DNA from: Branchipolynoe longqiensis
Lineage: Eukaryota > Annelida > Polychaeta > Phyllodocida > Polynoidae
DNA length: 64,000 bases
Reading direction: 5' to 3'
Assembly (NCBI GenBank): GCA_030323885.1
Contig: CM059186.1
Coordinates: 27,327,005 to 27,391,004 of the forward strand
Positions within the stretch are counted from its first letter, which is position 1, and every line of letters starts with the position of its first letter. Shown here piece after piece: positions 1-9,760 of this stretch. The notes below the pieces were generated by a model. It had not been told where the DNA came from and searched no databases. It saw nothing but the letters and a program-made list of their open reading frames with translations. The position numbers and the translations under genes were made by a program.

Positions 1-140
1 TCTGACGAATGATGTGGCCAAAATAAATAAGTTTCTTTGTCTGTATAGTGGCAAACAAGCTTTTCTTATTTTTAATTTTTCTGAGAACTTCTTTGTTGGT
101 GATCTTTGTCCATGATATTTTCATCATCCTTCGATAAGTT
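1..140 (-). mobile_element. Non-LTR retrotransposon fragment (3' part of RT ORF)
   Basis: These bases match 61761-61903 almost base for base, with a few substitutions and one 3-base gap. The 61.8 kb copy lies in the 3' part of a LINE reverse-transcriptase ORF read on the minus strand. Here the match stops near base 140, so this is a short piece, cut off by the window edge on one side. No complete ORF remains. The clade is not determined. Confidence 0.8.
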
Positions 141-501
141 AACTTTTTGCAGTCGCTAAAATATGTCGTATGGATCAAACACGTTTTATATTTGGAACAA
201 TTGCTCACACGATACCATCGTCTTAGCATATACACCTACTATTTAAACATTAATATTATCAGTGTTGCCAACGCTCGCGAAATTCCCGTTAGAGTCACGG
301 AAATTGAAGGTTCTGATCAGTCACCTCACGAGTCATGGATCGACTTCAAAATCCAATGAATTTCTGTAATGTTGTACAAAATCCCACGAATTTCTGTGAT
401 TATGTACAAATTGCTGTACTTTTGATTAAATACAAATAAATATCATGTTCTACAGATGCTAAAATAGCAGCATATAACTCATTGGAAATGCCCTCAAATA
501 G
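141..501. other. No gene recognised
   Basis: AT-rich sequence. Short ORFs here have no recognisable domain and no splice or promoter context. A short motif (AATCCCACGAATTTCTG-like) occurs twice near 345-400; nothing else stands out. Confidence 0.5.
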
Positions 502-809
502 GGTGGGGGCTAGATAAAAGATTCACCTCGTACTTCCAGTACTACAAGTACCGGGGGAATCTTTTATCTAGGTGGGGGCTAGATAAAAGATTTCACTATT
601 AAATCTTATTAAACTATATATTATATTATATTTTTCAACTCAAAGGTAGCGGGCTATCAATAAGATATATGTAAAGAATAAATGTTGCTTCTTAGATTGT
701 GAAATTAGGGTCTCAATTCTTTGACCCGCATTTTCGACAGCTTTTACATAGGGTTGGTTTGCACCCCTAGTTCAGCAGTACGGGGTGAATCTTGTATCTA
801 GGTGGGGGC
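502..809. mobile_element. Two tandem mini-MITEs with 9-bp target duplications
   Basis: The 9-mer GGTGGGGGC occurs exactly three times, at 502-510, 571-579 and 801-809. Between the first two lies a 60-bp near-palindrome (511-570) starting TAGATAAAAGATTCACC and ending in its complement. Between the second and third lies a 221-bp segment (580-800) with the same ends. The layout is duplication-element-duplication-element-duplication, as expected if two related elements used the same 9-bp target. A third copy at 17677-17734 has its own, different 9-bp duplication. A 9-bp duplication is usual for Mutator-like transposases, but no transposase is present and that assignment is inference. Confidence 0.8.
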
Positions 810-1727
810 ATGCCCTGGATCCCCATAGCAACTAAGCAAGCTTGCAGCTGCGTCCACTCAGATTCCATGCCCGTAACGCAAAACCTCAAGTTAAGACAAG
901 TATTCTAAGTAAATTCAGGTTGGCAACACTGTATTCCACACTCCATCCAACCATCTGCATTTCACAATTCCATTTCTGAAGCTTCATAACAGTGATGTTT
1001 CACCAGCAACGTTGATAAACTTAAAATGATTATTTATATTTATTTAATATTCTGTAGATTAAAAGGTAGGCATATATATATATATTTTTTAATCTAGAGA
1101 ATTGCACAAATAATCTAGATTGTTTATCATAAGTTTACTACCTGCAGCATTGATGCCTGTTAGTTGAAATCTGGGCAACACGCTTGCCCTCCAGAATTGA
1201 ATAAAGTAAAGTTAGCCTGTTGTGTTAGGACTTAGCCTTGGCTTAGGTCTTGTCCGTAATCGTGTCACAGTCTAATATTAACATCGACAGCTCGAGCCGG
1301 TGGGCTAACGCTAAGTGAGGGAAGCACTTGACAACAATCATACAATGCACGTTATGTGCCTGTTGACAACCATCCGCCCACTTTACGCACATAACTTAGG
1401 ATTGGCATTGTCTAAACCCCATAGGCATAGTAGGTATACATGTATGATGTACTTGGGGCAATTTGCTACTTCTGTATGTCAAACCAAGTAAATACAGGAA
1501 TTGTTATGAAAATCTGATTTCCGGTTCACAGGTGTAAACAATCCACCAACCCAAACAAATACCGAAACAACCTAATAATGCAGGAAGGCCTGCAAAGAAC
1601 AACAGCATGATGACTAGGTCTACAGAATAACACTAGGACTAGGAGAATAGTCGACTTTTAAGCACCATCTCAGGCGGCATATTCGATTCTACTTGCCGGA
1701 TTACACTAGTACAAGACTTAATTTATT
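810..1727. other. No gene recognised
   Basis: AT-rich sequence with a short (TA)n run near 1071-1085. No ORF with a domain, no RNA gene and no repeat with a clear partner in the window. Confidence 0.5.
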
Positions 1728-1779
1728 TTCATCATCATCATCATCATCATCATCGCCACCATCATCGCCACCATCATCA
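1728..1779. repeat. (ATC)n microsatellite, interrupted
   Basis: Runs of CATCATCAT interrupted by CGCCAC units. A simple trinucleotide repeat with no coding context. Confidence 0.9.
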
Positions 1780-2472
1780 TTGTACTTGCACCATCATAAC
1801 GAACTGACATGTAATTCCCGATAGGACCTATATCAGCCAGAAAAGGATATGTAAGTTAATATGTAAGGCCAAATAAATGTGTCGATCAAGCAGCAATTAA
1901 ACTTTTGTAAGCACACAATTGAAACTTCTAGAACTGTATGATATAATACATTTCTAAATGAGAATACAGTGTTAATTGTTTGACTGAAAACATTGTGATG
2001 TGTACATGAATGACATATAATCGGTCTATGGTGGTCCAATATATATATTTTTGAATACTGAACAAATCTTTTTTTTTAAACAACAAACTGCCCTCCCGAC
2101 AACTGAGAGAACGCACGAAGGAAATGCAGGGGTATTGTGAGTTAGGTTGGAATCTGCCGTTGAAGTAAAATGTGTGAGCAAACTTTCGGGGCGACTGCAC
2201 AAGATCCCTGGGTCCCACAGTCCCCACCCCTTAGCACAAATGACCACAACAATCAAGGATTCGGACATTTAGACTTTGACCCACTGGAATCAAAGGAATA
2301 CCTTGAAGGCCTCGGTGAGTTGTAATGTCAGTGCGAGCGATAATAGATGTACTAGTAATACCAAAATATATGACTATTTAATTAGTATTGCCAGTTTACT
2401 ATTAGTATTACTACTATTAGTATTCTTGGTGTCGGACATCCCTACGTTTTTCAAAGCTCAAGTCACACTTAC
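1780..2472. other. No gene recognised upstream of the MADF-like gene
   Basis: Mixed sequence without domain-bearing ORFs. Several overlapping minus-strand ORFs near 1833-2268 have no recognisable content and appear to be chance frames. Confidence 0.5.
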
Positions 2473-2800
2473 CCGGACTAGCCCCTAATTTTTAGCCAGA
2501 CCAACCCCGGACCATTCCCCCGGACAACCCCGGATAAAATCACTATTTTGGTAGTTTTTTTGCTCGCTCTCACATCTACCTGGACGAGCCACGGACTAGA
2601 GGCTGGATCGGGCTGGACTGAGCCGGACCACCCCGCACTACCCAGTGTATCTACAGAGTAGTCACGGATCAGTCCTGGACTGGGCTGGATAACCCCAGAC
2701 CACCCCCCCAGACTCCCTGGTGTATCCACGGATTAGCGCCGGAGAACCCCGGACAAGCCACAGACTGGCCGGACCACCCCCGAACTACTCCCGGATAGCC
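2473..2800 (+). promoter_or_regulatory. CCGGAC-rich upstream region of the MADF-like gene
   Basis: The word CCGGAC, or close variants CTGGAC and CAGACC followed by A/T and C-runs, recurs many times in about 320 bases (for example near 2474, 2505, 2520, 2580, 2624, 2751 and 2770). The motif array ends just before a TATA box at 2806. The spacing is irregular, so this looks more like clustered binding sites than a tandem satellite. I infer possible binding by a DNA-binding protein, perhaps the gene product itself, because transposon Myb/MADF-type proteins often bind subterminal repeats. Confidence 0.5.
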
Positions 2801-2805
2801 CGTAG

Positions 2806-2814
2806 TATAAAAGG
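2806..2814 (+). promoter_or_regulatory. TATA box of the MADF-like gene
   Basis: TATAAAAGG is a consensus TATA box. A start site about 30 bases downstream (near 2836) would give a short leader before the ATG at 2873. Confidence 0.7.
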
Positions 2815-2872
2815 CGGCGCCACGCTGGAAGAGTCATTTCCAAATCCAGCAGCGCCGAAGACACATCACATC

Positions 2873-4060
2873 ATGACCAAACCGACTGAGAAGAGAGTAG
2901 CGTCAAATAGAGTTGCACAGAAGGAGCCCACCCCGCACAACATGGCCACCAATACAGGAAGAAGCCCAAAACATGAACCTGTCTGGGACGTGTCACCGCC
3001 ACCATCATTCCAGTTGTTATCTGGGAAGCAGGCAGTGAAGCGCAAGAAGCTGGACGCTCTAGTTCTGACAAGTGAGCAGCACATGGAGATGTCGGAGTGG
3101 TTACGCTTAAATGACTACATTTATGTCAAAGGACGAAGTGACTACAAGAACGCCACTTTAAAGAGGCGTGCCTGGGAGCAGAAGGCGAAGGAGATGGGGT
3201 TGGACGACCCTAAACACCTCATCACCTGGTACGAGTCTATACGGACCAAGGTGGGAAAACTGAGCGATGTCAAGTCCGATGCTGTAGCAAGGGAGTTGTC
3301 CGATCGGGAGATCTACATCAAGGAGCATTTCGGCTTCCTGGGGAGTCACATCGTGCGTCAGCCGTCCAGATCAGGTGTCACTCTGCAGTCCCGTTTGCAA
3401 ACCGTGCCGCCAGCTTTGACAGCAACAACACCAACAGCAAGATCAACAACAACAACAGCAACAGCTTCAACTTCCAGTGCAGCCCCTCTCACCCTACTGC
3501 CTACTTTCGGTGATTACGATGATGACAATCTGATGCCAGCTGACCAGGCACAACCACCAGCAACTCAACCAGCAACTCCACGGCCGGCAAGCAAGGGGAA
3601 GGCGAACCCACATACACCAAATACAGACATTGAACAGTTGCTGTCGAACCTGCCGGACCAGCAGGAAGAGGCTGGACTAATGCAGGGTGGGATAAGCGGC
3701 CTGCTACACCCGTTGAAACTGTCATCACCGATACTGTGGGGATCGTGGTTGGGGTCGATTGCAGAAGATATCGACCCCTCACTTTTGTCACAGTTCTACA
3801 CAGACAGTTTTGCCTTGGCGATGCGTTACCAGACGGAAAGCCTGCAACTGGCACGGCAGAAAGAACAAAGACAACAAGTTCCACAAGTACCACCTCCACA
3901 GCCTCAACAACCAACACGAAGGGTAAAACAAAGCAGTGTCAGTTGTAAACCTCACTGTCACCGCCGTGAATACGAGCGAGAAAACGCCAATAAAACAAAA
4001 ACGACCAACAAAAAATATCAATGGATATTCCACCGCGTCAGATCAAATTTAGGAGTGTAA
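2873..4060 (+). CDS. MADF/Myb-SANT-like DNA-binding protein
   Basis: A 395-residue ORF from the first ATG after the TATA box at 2806. The frame stays open upstream to about 2720, but only without an ATG. A second in-frame ATG at 2942 has a stronger Kozak context (A at -3, G at +4). Residues about 65-160 look like the MADF/Myb-like trihelix fold of transposon-associated proteins: an LTSEQ start, a WL..ND core, YKN..LKRRAWEQKAKEMG, a WYESIRTKVGKL helix and a closing REIYIKEHFGFLGSHI. After it come T/S/A-, P- and Q-rich low-complexity stretches (about 175-250 and 330-355) and a basic tail. Such proteins bind DNA in the nucleus, either as host factors or as the second protein of Harbinger-type transposons. 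No transposase is next to it, so it may be a domesticated gene or an element remnant. The fold family is fairly sure; the exact role is unknown. Confidence 0.65.
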   Translation: MTKPTEKRVASNRVAQKEPTPHNMATNTGRSPKHEPVWDVSPPPSFQLLSGKQAVKRKKLDALVLTSEQHMEMSEWLRLNDYIYVKGRSDYKNATLKRRAWEQKAKEMGLDDPKHLITWYESIRTKVGKLSDVKSDAVARELSDREIYIKEHFGFLGSHIVRQPSRSGVTLQSRLQTVPPALTATTPTARSTTTTATASTSSAAPLTLLPTFGDYDDDNLMPADQAQPPATQPATPRPASKGKANPHTPNTDIEQLLSNLPDQQEEAGLMQGGISGLLHPLKLSSPILWGSWLGSIAEDIDPSLLSQFYTDSFALAMRYQTESLQLARQKEQRQQVPQVPPPQPQQPTRRVKQSSVSCKPHCHRREYERENANKTKTTNKKYQWIFHRVRSNLGV

Positions 4061-4076
4061 CTACTCACTTCTAAGA

Positions 4077-4310
4077 TCAAATTCTGTTAATTAGGAGCAT
4101 GACTTAATAAAAAAAATAGTGTTAAAATTGAAAAGAGCATGGGAGCGCCATACAGTCATGACATTGTCAACACGCTCGAGCAAACGTTATAAAAACGATC
4201 AACAAAAACCACAATGCCACTGAATATACCAAATCTGGTATTTATCAAATTCTGTTATTTAGGAGCGTGACTTAATAATGAGAGAGTGCTAAAATTGAAG
4301 AAAATGAGCA
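4077..4310. repeat. Direct repeat pair, about 60 bp each
   Basis: A block beginning CAAATTCTGTTA and running through AGGAGC(A/G)TGACTTAATAA to TAAAATTGAA occurs at about 4079-4140 and again at about 4247-4305, a spacing near 165 bases. It lies directly after the stop of the MADF-like gene, in its probable 3' UTR. Confidence 0.7.
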
Positions 4311-4318
4311 GGTGAGCT

Positions 4319-4355
4319 TATAGATAAAAGATTGCAGTACCGGGGTGAACACACA
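4319..4355. mobile_element. Partial mini-MITE of the TAGATAAAAGATT family
   Basis: TAGATAAAAGATT at 4321 is followed directly by CAGTACCGGGGTGAA, which is the other half of the hairpin mini-element. Both arms are shortened and the right end is lost. Confidence 0.55.
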
Positions 4356-4374
4356 CCCGGCGAAAACTGGGACA

Positions 4375-4666
4375 CGTTCAGGGACTGTCTCGGAGGCGCC
4401 GCGGAGACGTCTCAGTGATGCTTTTTGGCCTAATACCGTTCAGAGTGCGTCTCGGAGACGCCTCTCTTTTCAGACTGGAGATGAAAAGCGCCTCGAAAAT
4501 GGCTGCCGCATTCAGTGCTTTCAGCCAATCACAGCACAGCTTTACCATTGCAAATGGCCACCGCCTAAGGGGGCGGCCATTTTCGAGGTGACAAACTGCT
4601 TGTGCAGTTCAGACTAGCGTGAAGTCAGTGCCATCTCCGAGGCGCCTCCGAGACAGACCCTGAACG
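4375..4666. mobile_element. Foldback MITE with 26-bp terminal inverted repeats
   Basis: The first 26 bases (4375-4400, beginning CGTTCAGGGACTGTCTCGG) are the reverse complement of the last 26 (4641-4666) with one mismatch. A second inverted pair lies inside: CCTCGAAAATGGC near 4491 against GGCCATTTTCGAGG near 4574. The whole 292 bases can fold on itself. No transposase is encoded; the ORF across it is a by-product. A target duplication is not clear. Confidence 0.85.
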
Positions 4667-4780
4667 CGGCCCTGCTCTAGAATGGAACAGGAAGTAGGAA
4701 CTCTGGCTCCAGTATCAAATGGCTACCCATATCGGCACAGTGCTTTTTGTTTTATTTATATTCTCTATGCTCCATATGTT

Positions 4781-5330
4781 CCTAAATAACATTATTTCAA
4801 CACCCAGATGAATATTCATGGTTCTAAATAACAATTAGATCGTAGCAGTGAATGTTCATGGTTCAAAATAACAGCATTAGATTGTAGCAGTGAATAGATT
4901 TGTGCTTTCTCAAAGTTTTTGTTTTATTTACATTTGACAATATCTGCACGGTGGCGGCGTTCATATCGCTCGGATTTGGCCATTTTTGGTTTAATTTGGG
5001 CTGAATTTCACTTATTGAGTAAGTTATGCTCCTAAATAACATTATTTCAACCCCCGAGTGAATATTCATGGTTCTAAATAACAGAATTAGATTTGTGCTC
5101 TTTGTTTTGTTTACATTTGACAATATCGCCGCCGATGGGGCGGCGGCGTTAATATCGCTTGGATTTGGCGTTTAATTTGACCGGATTTCATTTTTTGAGT
5201 AAGTTATGCTCATAAATAACATTATTTCAACCCCTGAGTGAATATTCATGGTTCTAAATAACAGAATTAGATCGTAGCAGTGAATAGATTTGCGCTTTTT
5301 GTTTTATTTACATTCGCTTCAATGCTGTAA
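4781..5330. repeat. Tandem repeat, about three units of 180-250 bp
   Basis: CCTAAATAACATTATTTCAA (CATAAATAAC in the third) starts at 4781, 5031 and 5211. Each is followed by GTGAATATTCATGGTTCTAAATAACA, a gaattagat block and TTTGTTTTATTTACATT. Units 1 and 2 also carry a GC-rich hairpin (GGCGGCGTT...). Unit length varies through internal gaps. No coding content. Confidence 0.8.
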
Positions 5331-5336
5331 TGGTGC

Positions 5337-5782
5337 TGTCACATTACGACCTATGGCGGCGGCGTATGCGTAACGTTTCGCAATAATTTGAAAAACTTTT
5401 TTGCACTCCAGCCACCTTTGAAGCGTATGTGTAACCTATGCCTAACCTATGATTGCGTATGCAAAGCATATGATGACCTATACACGGCATACTGGGACGT
5501 TTGTTGACGGTTACATCTGACAGGTGTAGCGTATGAGTAACCTATGCTGACCTACCCCTAACCTATGCCGGCGTACGTCCAGCGTATGAGAACCGTATGA
5601 GCCACACGCCGGCATAGGTTTAACATTTTGAACATGCACAAAATTATTTTTGGCGGCTCGACCTATGACGACCTATGAAGAGCGTATATGACCTATGCCC
5701 AACCTATGCGTAACCTATGATGGCGTATGGTCGAAAACCGCATACGCTGGCATACGCTAATGCTATACGTCGTAGTGTGACA
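5337..5782. mobile_element. CCTATG-word DNA element, copy 1
   Basis: The ends are inverted: TGTCACATTACGACCTATGG at the left against GCTATACGTCGTAGTGTGACA at the right. The inside is crowded with two short words: CCTATG at least ten times and GCGTATG or its complement CATACGC at least seven times, plus GCGTACGTC variants. No ORF of note. The dense words resemble the subterminal transposase-binding repeats of some DNA transposons, but here they fill the whole element. Confidence 0.75.
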
Positions 5783-5835
5783 TCCCCTTACAGAACGTTG
5801 TGATGAGTACGCCAGAGGCACCCGGAGGGTGTTGG

Positions 5836-6094
5836 TTCAACCTATGGCTAACCTATGCCGACCTACCCCTAACCTATGCGTAACCTATGCCGGCGTACGT
5901 CTAGCATATGAGCAACGTATGAGGCATACGCTGGCATAGGTTGAACATGCACAATTCTTTTTTGCCGCTCGACCTATGCTGACCTATGAAGAGCCTATAT
6001 GACCTATACCCAACCTATGCATAGCCTATGACGGCGTATGGTCGAAAACTGCATATGCCGGCATATGCTAACGCCATAGGTTGTAGTGTGACAG
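5836..6094. mobile_element. CCTATG-word DNA element, copy 2 (left-truncated)
   Basis: Aligns with bases about 5540-5782 of the first copy, including the shared GAACATGCACA and GGTCGAAAAC blocks, and ends with the same right terminus GTAGTGTGACA. The left inverted repeat is missing. It lies about 50 bases from copy 1 in the same orientation. Confidence 0.75.
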
Positions 6095-6174
6095 GCCCAT
6101 GAGTGCCATTGTTTTCACCGGCTCGAACAGTTGCTAAGGCGCGATGCGCTAAGTGCCCGGATGTCCGCGCCCTC

Positions 6175-7895
6175 CAATAGACCTATTTCAATGTTTGTAA
6201 ACATCGTGTATGCGTGCGCAGCTTGGCTGCAGAACGATTGCACACTGCCACTGAGTTTGCCGGTACGCGCAGTGGAAAACATTTATTTTATTCAAAATTG
6301 ATAGAAATGCAGAAGCCTAACCTTATGAATTTAATATAATCTATTCGTTGAATATGTTTTCTATATGTGTCCCAAGCGGTTTGTCTCTAGGTGGTGTGGT
6401 TTTAGAGATATTTCACTTTTTCTGTAAGAAGATTGCTCACTGCCATTGACAATGCACTGAGTTTGCCGGTACATGCAGTGCAAAACGTTAATTTTATTCA
6501 AAAGTAATAGAAACCCCTAACCGTATCAATTTAATATAATCTATTCGTTGAATATGTTTTCTATGTGTACCAGTGGTTTGTCTCTAGGTGGTGTGGTTTT
6601 AGAGATATTTCACTTTTTCTCTATGAAGATTGCCCACGGCCATTGACAATGCATTGAGTTTGCCAGTTTGTGCAGTGCAAAACGATTATTTTATTCAAAA
6701 TTAATAGAAATGCACAACCCTAACCTCATAAATTTAATATAATCTATTCGTTGAACATGTTTTCTATATGTCTACCAAGCGGTTTGCCTCTCGGTGGTGT
6801 GGTTTTAGAGATATTTCACTTTTTCTGTATGAATATAATTCAAGATTGCCCACGACCATTGACAATGCATTGAGTTTGCCGGTACGCGCAGTGCAAAACG
6901 TTAATTTTATTCAAAATTAATAGAAACCCCTAACCGTATCAATTTAATATAATCTATTCGTTGAATATGTTTTCTATGTGTACCAGTGGTTTGTCTCTAG
7001 GTGGTGTGGTTTTAGAGATATTTCACTTTTTCTGTATGAAGATTGCCCACGGCCATTGACAATGCATTGAGTTTGCCAGTTCGTGCAGTGCAAAACAATT
7101 ATTTTATTCAAAATTAATAGAAATGCACAACCCTAACCTCATAAATTTAATATAATCTATTCGTTGAACATGTTTTCTATATGTCTACCAAGCGGTTTGC
7201 CTCTCGGTGGTGTGGTTTTAGAGATATTTCACTTTTTCTGTATGAATATAATTCAAGATTGCCCACGGCCATTGACAATGCATTGAGTTTGCCGGTACGC
7301 GCAGTGCAAAACGTTTATTTTATTCAAAATTAATAGAAATGCACAACCCTAACCATATAAATTTAATATAATCTATTCATCGAATATGTTTTCTATATGT
7401 GTACCAAGCAGTTTGTTTCTAAGTGGTGTGGTTTTAGAGATATTTCACCTTTTCTCTATGAAGATTGCTCATAGCCATTGATTTTGCAGTGTGTCGTCCT
7501 GCAGCCAAAAGCAGCACGCACTGACCTAGATACCCGTGCTGACATCACATGAAATAGAGGTCTATAGACCTATTTCATGTGGCGTCAGCATAGGTATTTA
7601 GGTCAGTGTGTGCGCAGCTTGGCTGCAGGACAACACAGGGTCACACTGCAAACTCAATGGCTATGAGCAATCTTCATACAGAAAATGTGAAATATCTCTA
7701 AAACTACACCTCCTAGACATAAACCGCTTGGAACACATGGAAAACATATTCAACAAACAGATTATATTAAATTTATACGGTTAGGGTTCTGCCTTTCTAT
7801 TAATTTTGAATAAAATTGACGTTTTGCACTGCATGTATCGGCAAACTCAATGCATTATCAATGGCCGTGAGCAATCTTCATACAGAAAACAAGTA
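6175..7895. mobile_element. Foldback-like element with tandem ~200-bp units
   Basis: Six direct units of about 200 bp carry GGTGTGGTTTTAGAGATATT at about 6395, 6590, 6797, 7003, 7210 and 7426 (spacing roughly 195-215). Each also has TTTAATATAATCTATTCGTT and GAGTTTGCCGGTACGCGCAG. Next comes a long imperfect hairpin centred near 7564 (arms about 7500-7563 and 7564-7640), then one unit in reverse orientation (about 7676-7890). The block TAGACCTATTTCA with GTGCGCAGCTTGGCTGCAG occurs at both the left edge (6180-6235) and after the hairpin (7566-7630). Inverted arms made of subrepeats are the layout of Foldback-type transposons. No protein is encoded. Confidence 0.75.
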
Positions 7896-7942
7896 AAAAT
7901 TACACCAGACTTGTCCAGTGGACAAGTGAAAATTGGGAGTGC

Positions 7943-7970
7943 AGGGGGGGGGGGGGGGGGGGGGGGGGGG
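7943..7970 (+). repeat. G28 homopolymer
   Basis: An uninterrupted run of 28 G just outside the foldback-like element. It could fold as a G-quadruplex or be a sequencing-length artefact. Confidence 0.9.
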
Positions 7971-8109
7971 AGCACAATGATAAGGACAGTGGAAGACTCT
8001 CCAAAGATAGTCTGTACTAATGGGTCAGTGGGATGGAGCTAGGATAGTTCTAGGAGAGTAGTGGATGAGACCTGACTTATGGAAATTGTCCACAATTCCC
8101 TCACAATAT

Positions 8110-8461
8110 TAAAGTTGCAGAGTCCGATGGTTTTGAATTTCTGTATTTTTTCTCAGACATATATTATTTCGATCACTAGTATTTACTTTTCATGAGTTCA
8201 AAGTTACTTTCATTTTAAATGGTAAACTTTTGAGATATTTAGAATGCAAACATGGAAAATTAGTTTTGGCAAGCTTGCCAAAACTCTGACACCATAGACT
8301 TCTGCAGTAAAAGGTTCTGTTAAATTGACTCAGTATTGCCTTCTATGCAGAAACAAATGCTTAATAAGTGCATCAGTATCTAAGTTAGATATGTAAAATC
8401 AAATCTAGATAATTGGTTTGGTTTTGAAAATTTGATATTTCATCGGACCATGCAGCTTTAA
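8110..8461 (+). mobile_element. MITE-P copy (TIR TTAAAGYTGCATAGTCCG)
   Basis: Begins TTAAAGTTGCAGAGTCCGAT and ends ATCGGACCATGCAGCTTTAA, an inverted pair of about 20 bases. The 352-bp body has the family's fixed order: GAGTTTCTG, a Y-rich block, GGCAAGCTTGCC palindrome, TTGACTCAGTATT, ATCTAAGTTAGATATGTA, GGTTTTGAAAATTTGAT. At least seven other copies lie in the window. No coding capacity. Confidence 0.85.
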
Positions 8462-8653
8462 GCCTATGGGAGAATATCCGCATTTTCATGGAAATTTCAC
8501 CATTTTGTGTAAGACAATAATTACTGTGATAAGGATACTATTATTAAAGCAATAGTCTGTTTTCAATGTTGTTGATTATTTAAAGAGTCCTCGCCAGAGA
8601 TTTGTTGTCAGATACCACTTTCATCCCTGAATATTAAATGCTTTACTTCCCAG

Positions 8654-9018
8654 AATTGAAGTTGAAGAGACTGCAAGAGAGGAATGCCCAGCAGCAGCCA
8701 TCAGCTAAAGACATGCTCAAGTGTCTCGGCCAAGTTAAAGAGAGCCATCTGAAAGCAATCATTGATGATTCTGACAGCCCTTATATCAGCATCCACGACC
8801 CCGACGAGTTAATTCCACAAGACTACCCTGCATTGGCTGCTCTGCAGAGAAAGATCAATCCAGAGAAGCAGGCCCTCACCACGGAGGAACTGAAGAAACT
8901 TGTGGAAAACGACAACCTGGGCAAAGTTGTTCATCAGCTTCCAACCACTGCAACATGTGGGACAGACAGTGAAGATGCCGACAAAGATATAGATACGGCA
9001 TCACAATGTCTGGAGTGA
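8654..9018 (+). CDS. Terminal coding exon of an unidentified host gene
   Basis: A 3' splice site (pyrimidine-rich TGCTTTACTTCCCAG) ends at 8653. From there an open frame of about 121 codons runs to the TGA at 9016-9018. The exon starts with two bases of a split codon. The encoded segment is charged and helical in look: LKLKRLQERNAQQQPSAKDM near the start, a PDELIPQDYPALAALQRKI stretch mid-way, then TTEELKKLVENDN and an acidic tail ending DTASQCLE. Codon choice is balanced and unlike the AT-rich flanks. I do not recognise the family. Upstream exons were not found; 4-8.5 kb is repeats, so they may lie outside the window. Confidence 0.55.
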
Positions 9019-9229
9019 TTTAAAATACGTTTTGTTTGCTGAAATGAGCAAGTAGATCTTGCCAACCATGTACAACTCTTACTATGAATTTAGTTATTTG
9101 TGTGTTATGACATGTTAATTTCGGATGTTGAATTTCGGATGTAAAAACGTATTAATAGAAATCTGAGTTTAACTTTTGTTTTGTTATAAACAGGCATGTG
9201 ATTTCTCCGGTTAGAACCAGAATTACGTG

Positions 9230-9760
9230 GGGGGGGGGGGTGATTCCGTTTTTTATATTTTAAATTCCGTTTTTTTTTCTGGCCGCCGAAACACCTCTGA
9301 AATACACTATTTCCATCCCTCTCGCGACTCAGTGGGATGCTGTGTGTCCCCACATTAACCTAACAACAATTTCAGGGTTTTTTCCCCTGCACCCAATCAC
9401 ATGCCTGTGTCACTGTTTCAGCTCCCTTTCAGTTTCCGCCGTGCGCATGCGTCATAATCTAACAGCATCGTCTGCGCATGCGTCAAACTCCACCCAGATT
9501 CAAGCCGTCGCCGATCGCCGCACTCATATTGTCACTATAGGGTCAGTGTCGTCTTGGGGGGGGGGGGGGGGGGGGATTATTTTAATAATTCTTTTTGTAT
9601 CTGATGTCAGTGTCACATCCGCGTGAAACGTCCTTACGTGCGAATAAGAACACTACCGTAGTGCAGAAAACATAGTATGCGTCCGCCCCCCCTGCCCCTA
9701 GACCCCCCCCCCCCCCCCCCACATTTCTTTTTGTATCGTTGAGTTGGGGGGGGGGGGGGG
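9230..9760. repeat. Cluster of long G and C homopolymers
   Basis: G runs at about 9230-9240, 9556-9575 (20 G) and near 9746-9760, and a C run of 18 at 9703-9720. Short matching text (TTTTTGTATC) sits beside the 9576 and 9728 runs, so part of this is an inverted or shuffled duplicate. Most of it lies inside the 9408-9939 inverted-repeat element. Confidence 0.7.

Noticed and set aside
3501..3917. 138-codon minus-strand open frame opposite the MADF-like gene
   Set aside because: Antisense of the T/Q/P-rich region; valine-leucine rich by complementarity only.
6175..7895. CRISPR-like array, because of regular ~200-bp units
   Set aside because: Units are long and contiguous without unique spacers, in a eukaryotic setting; it is a tandem/foldback repeat.
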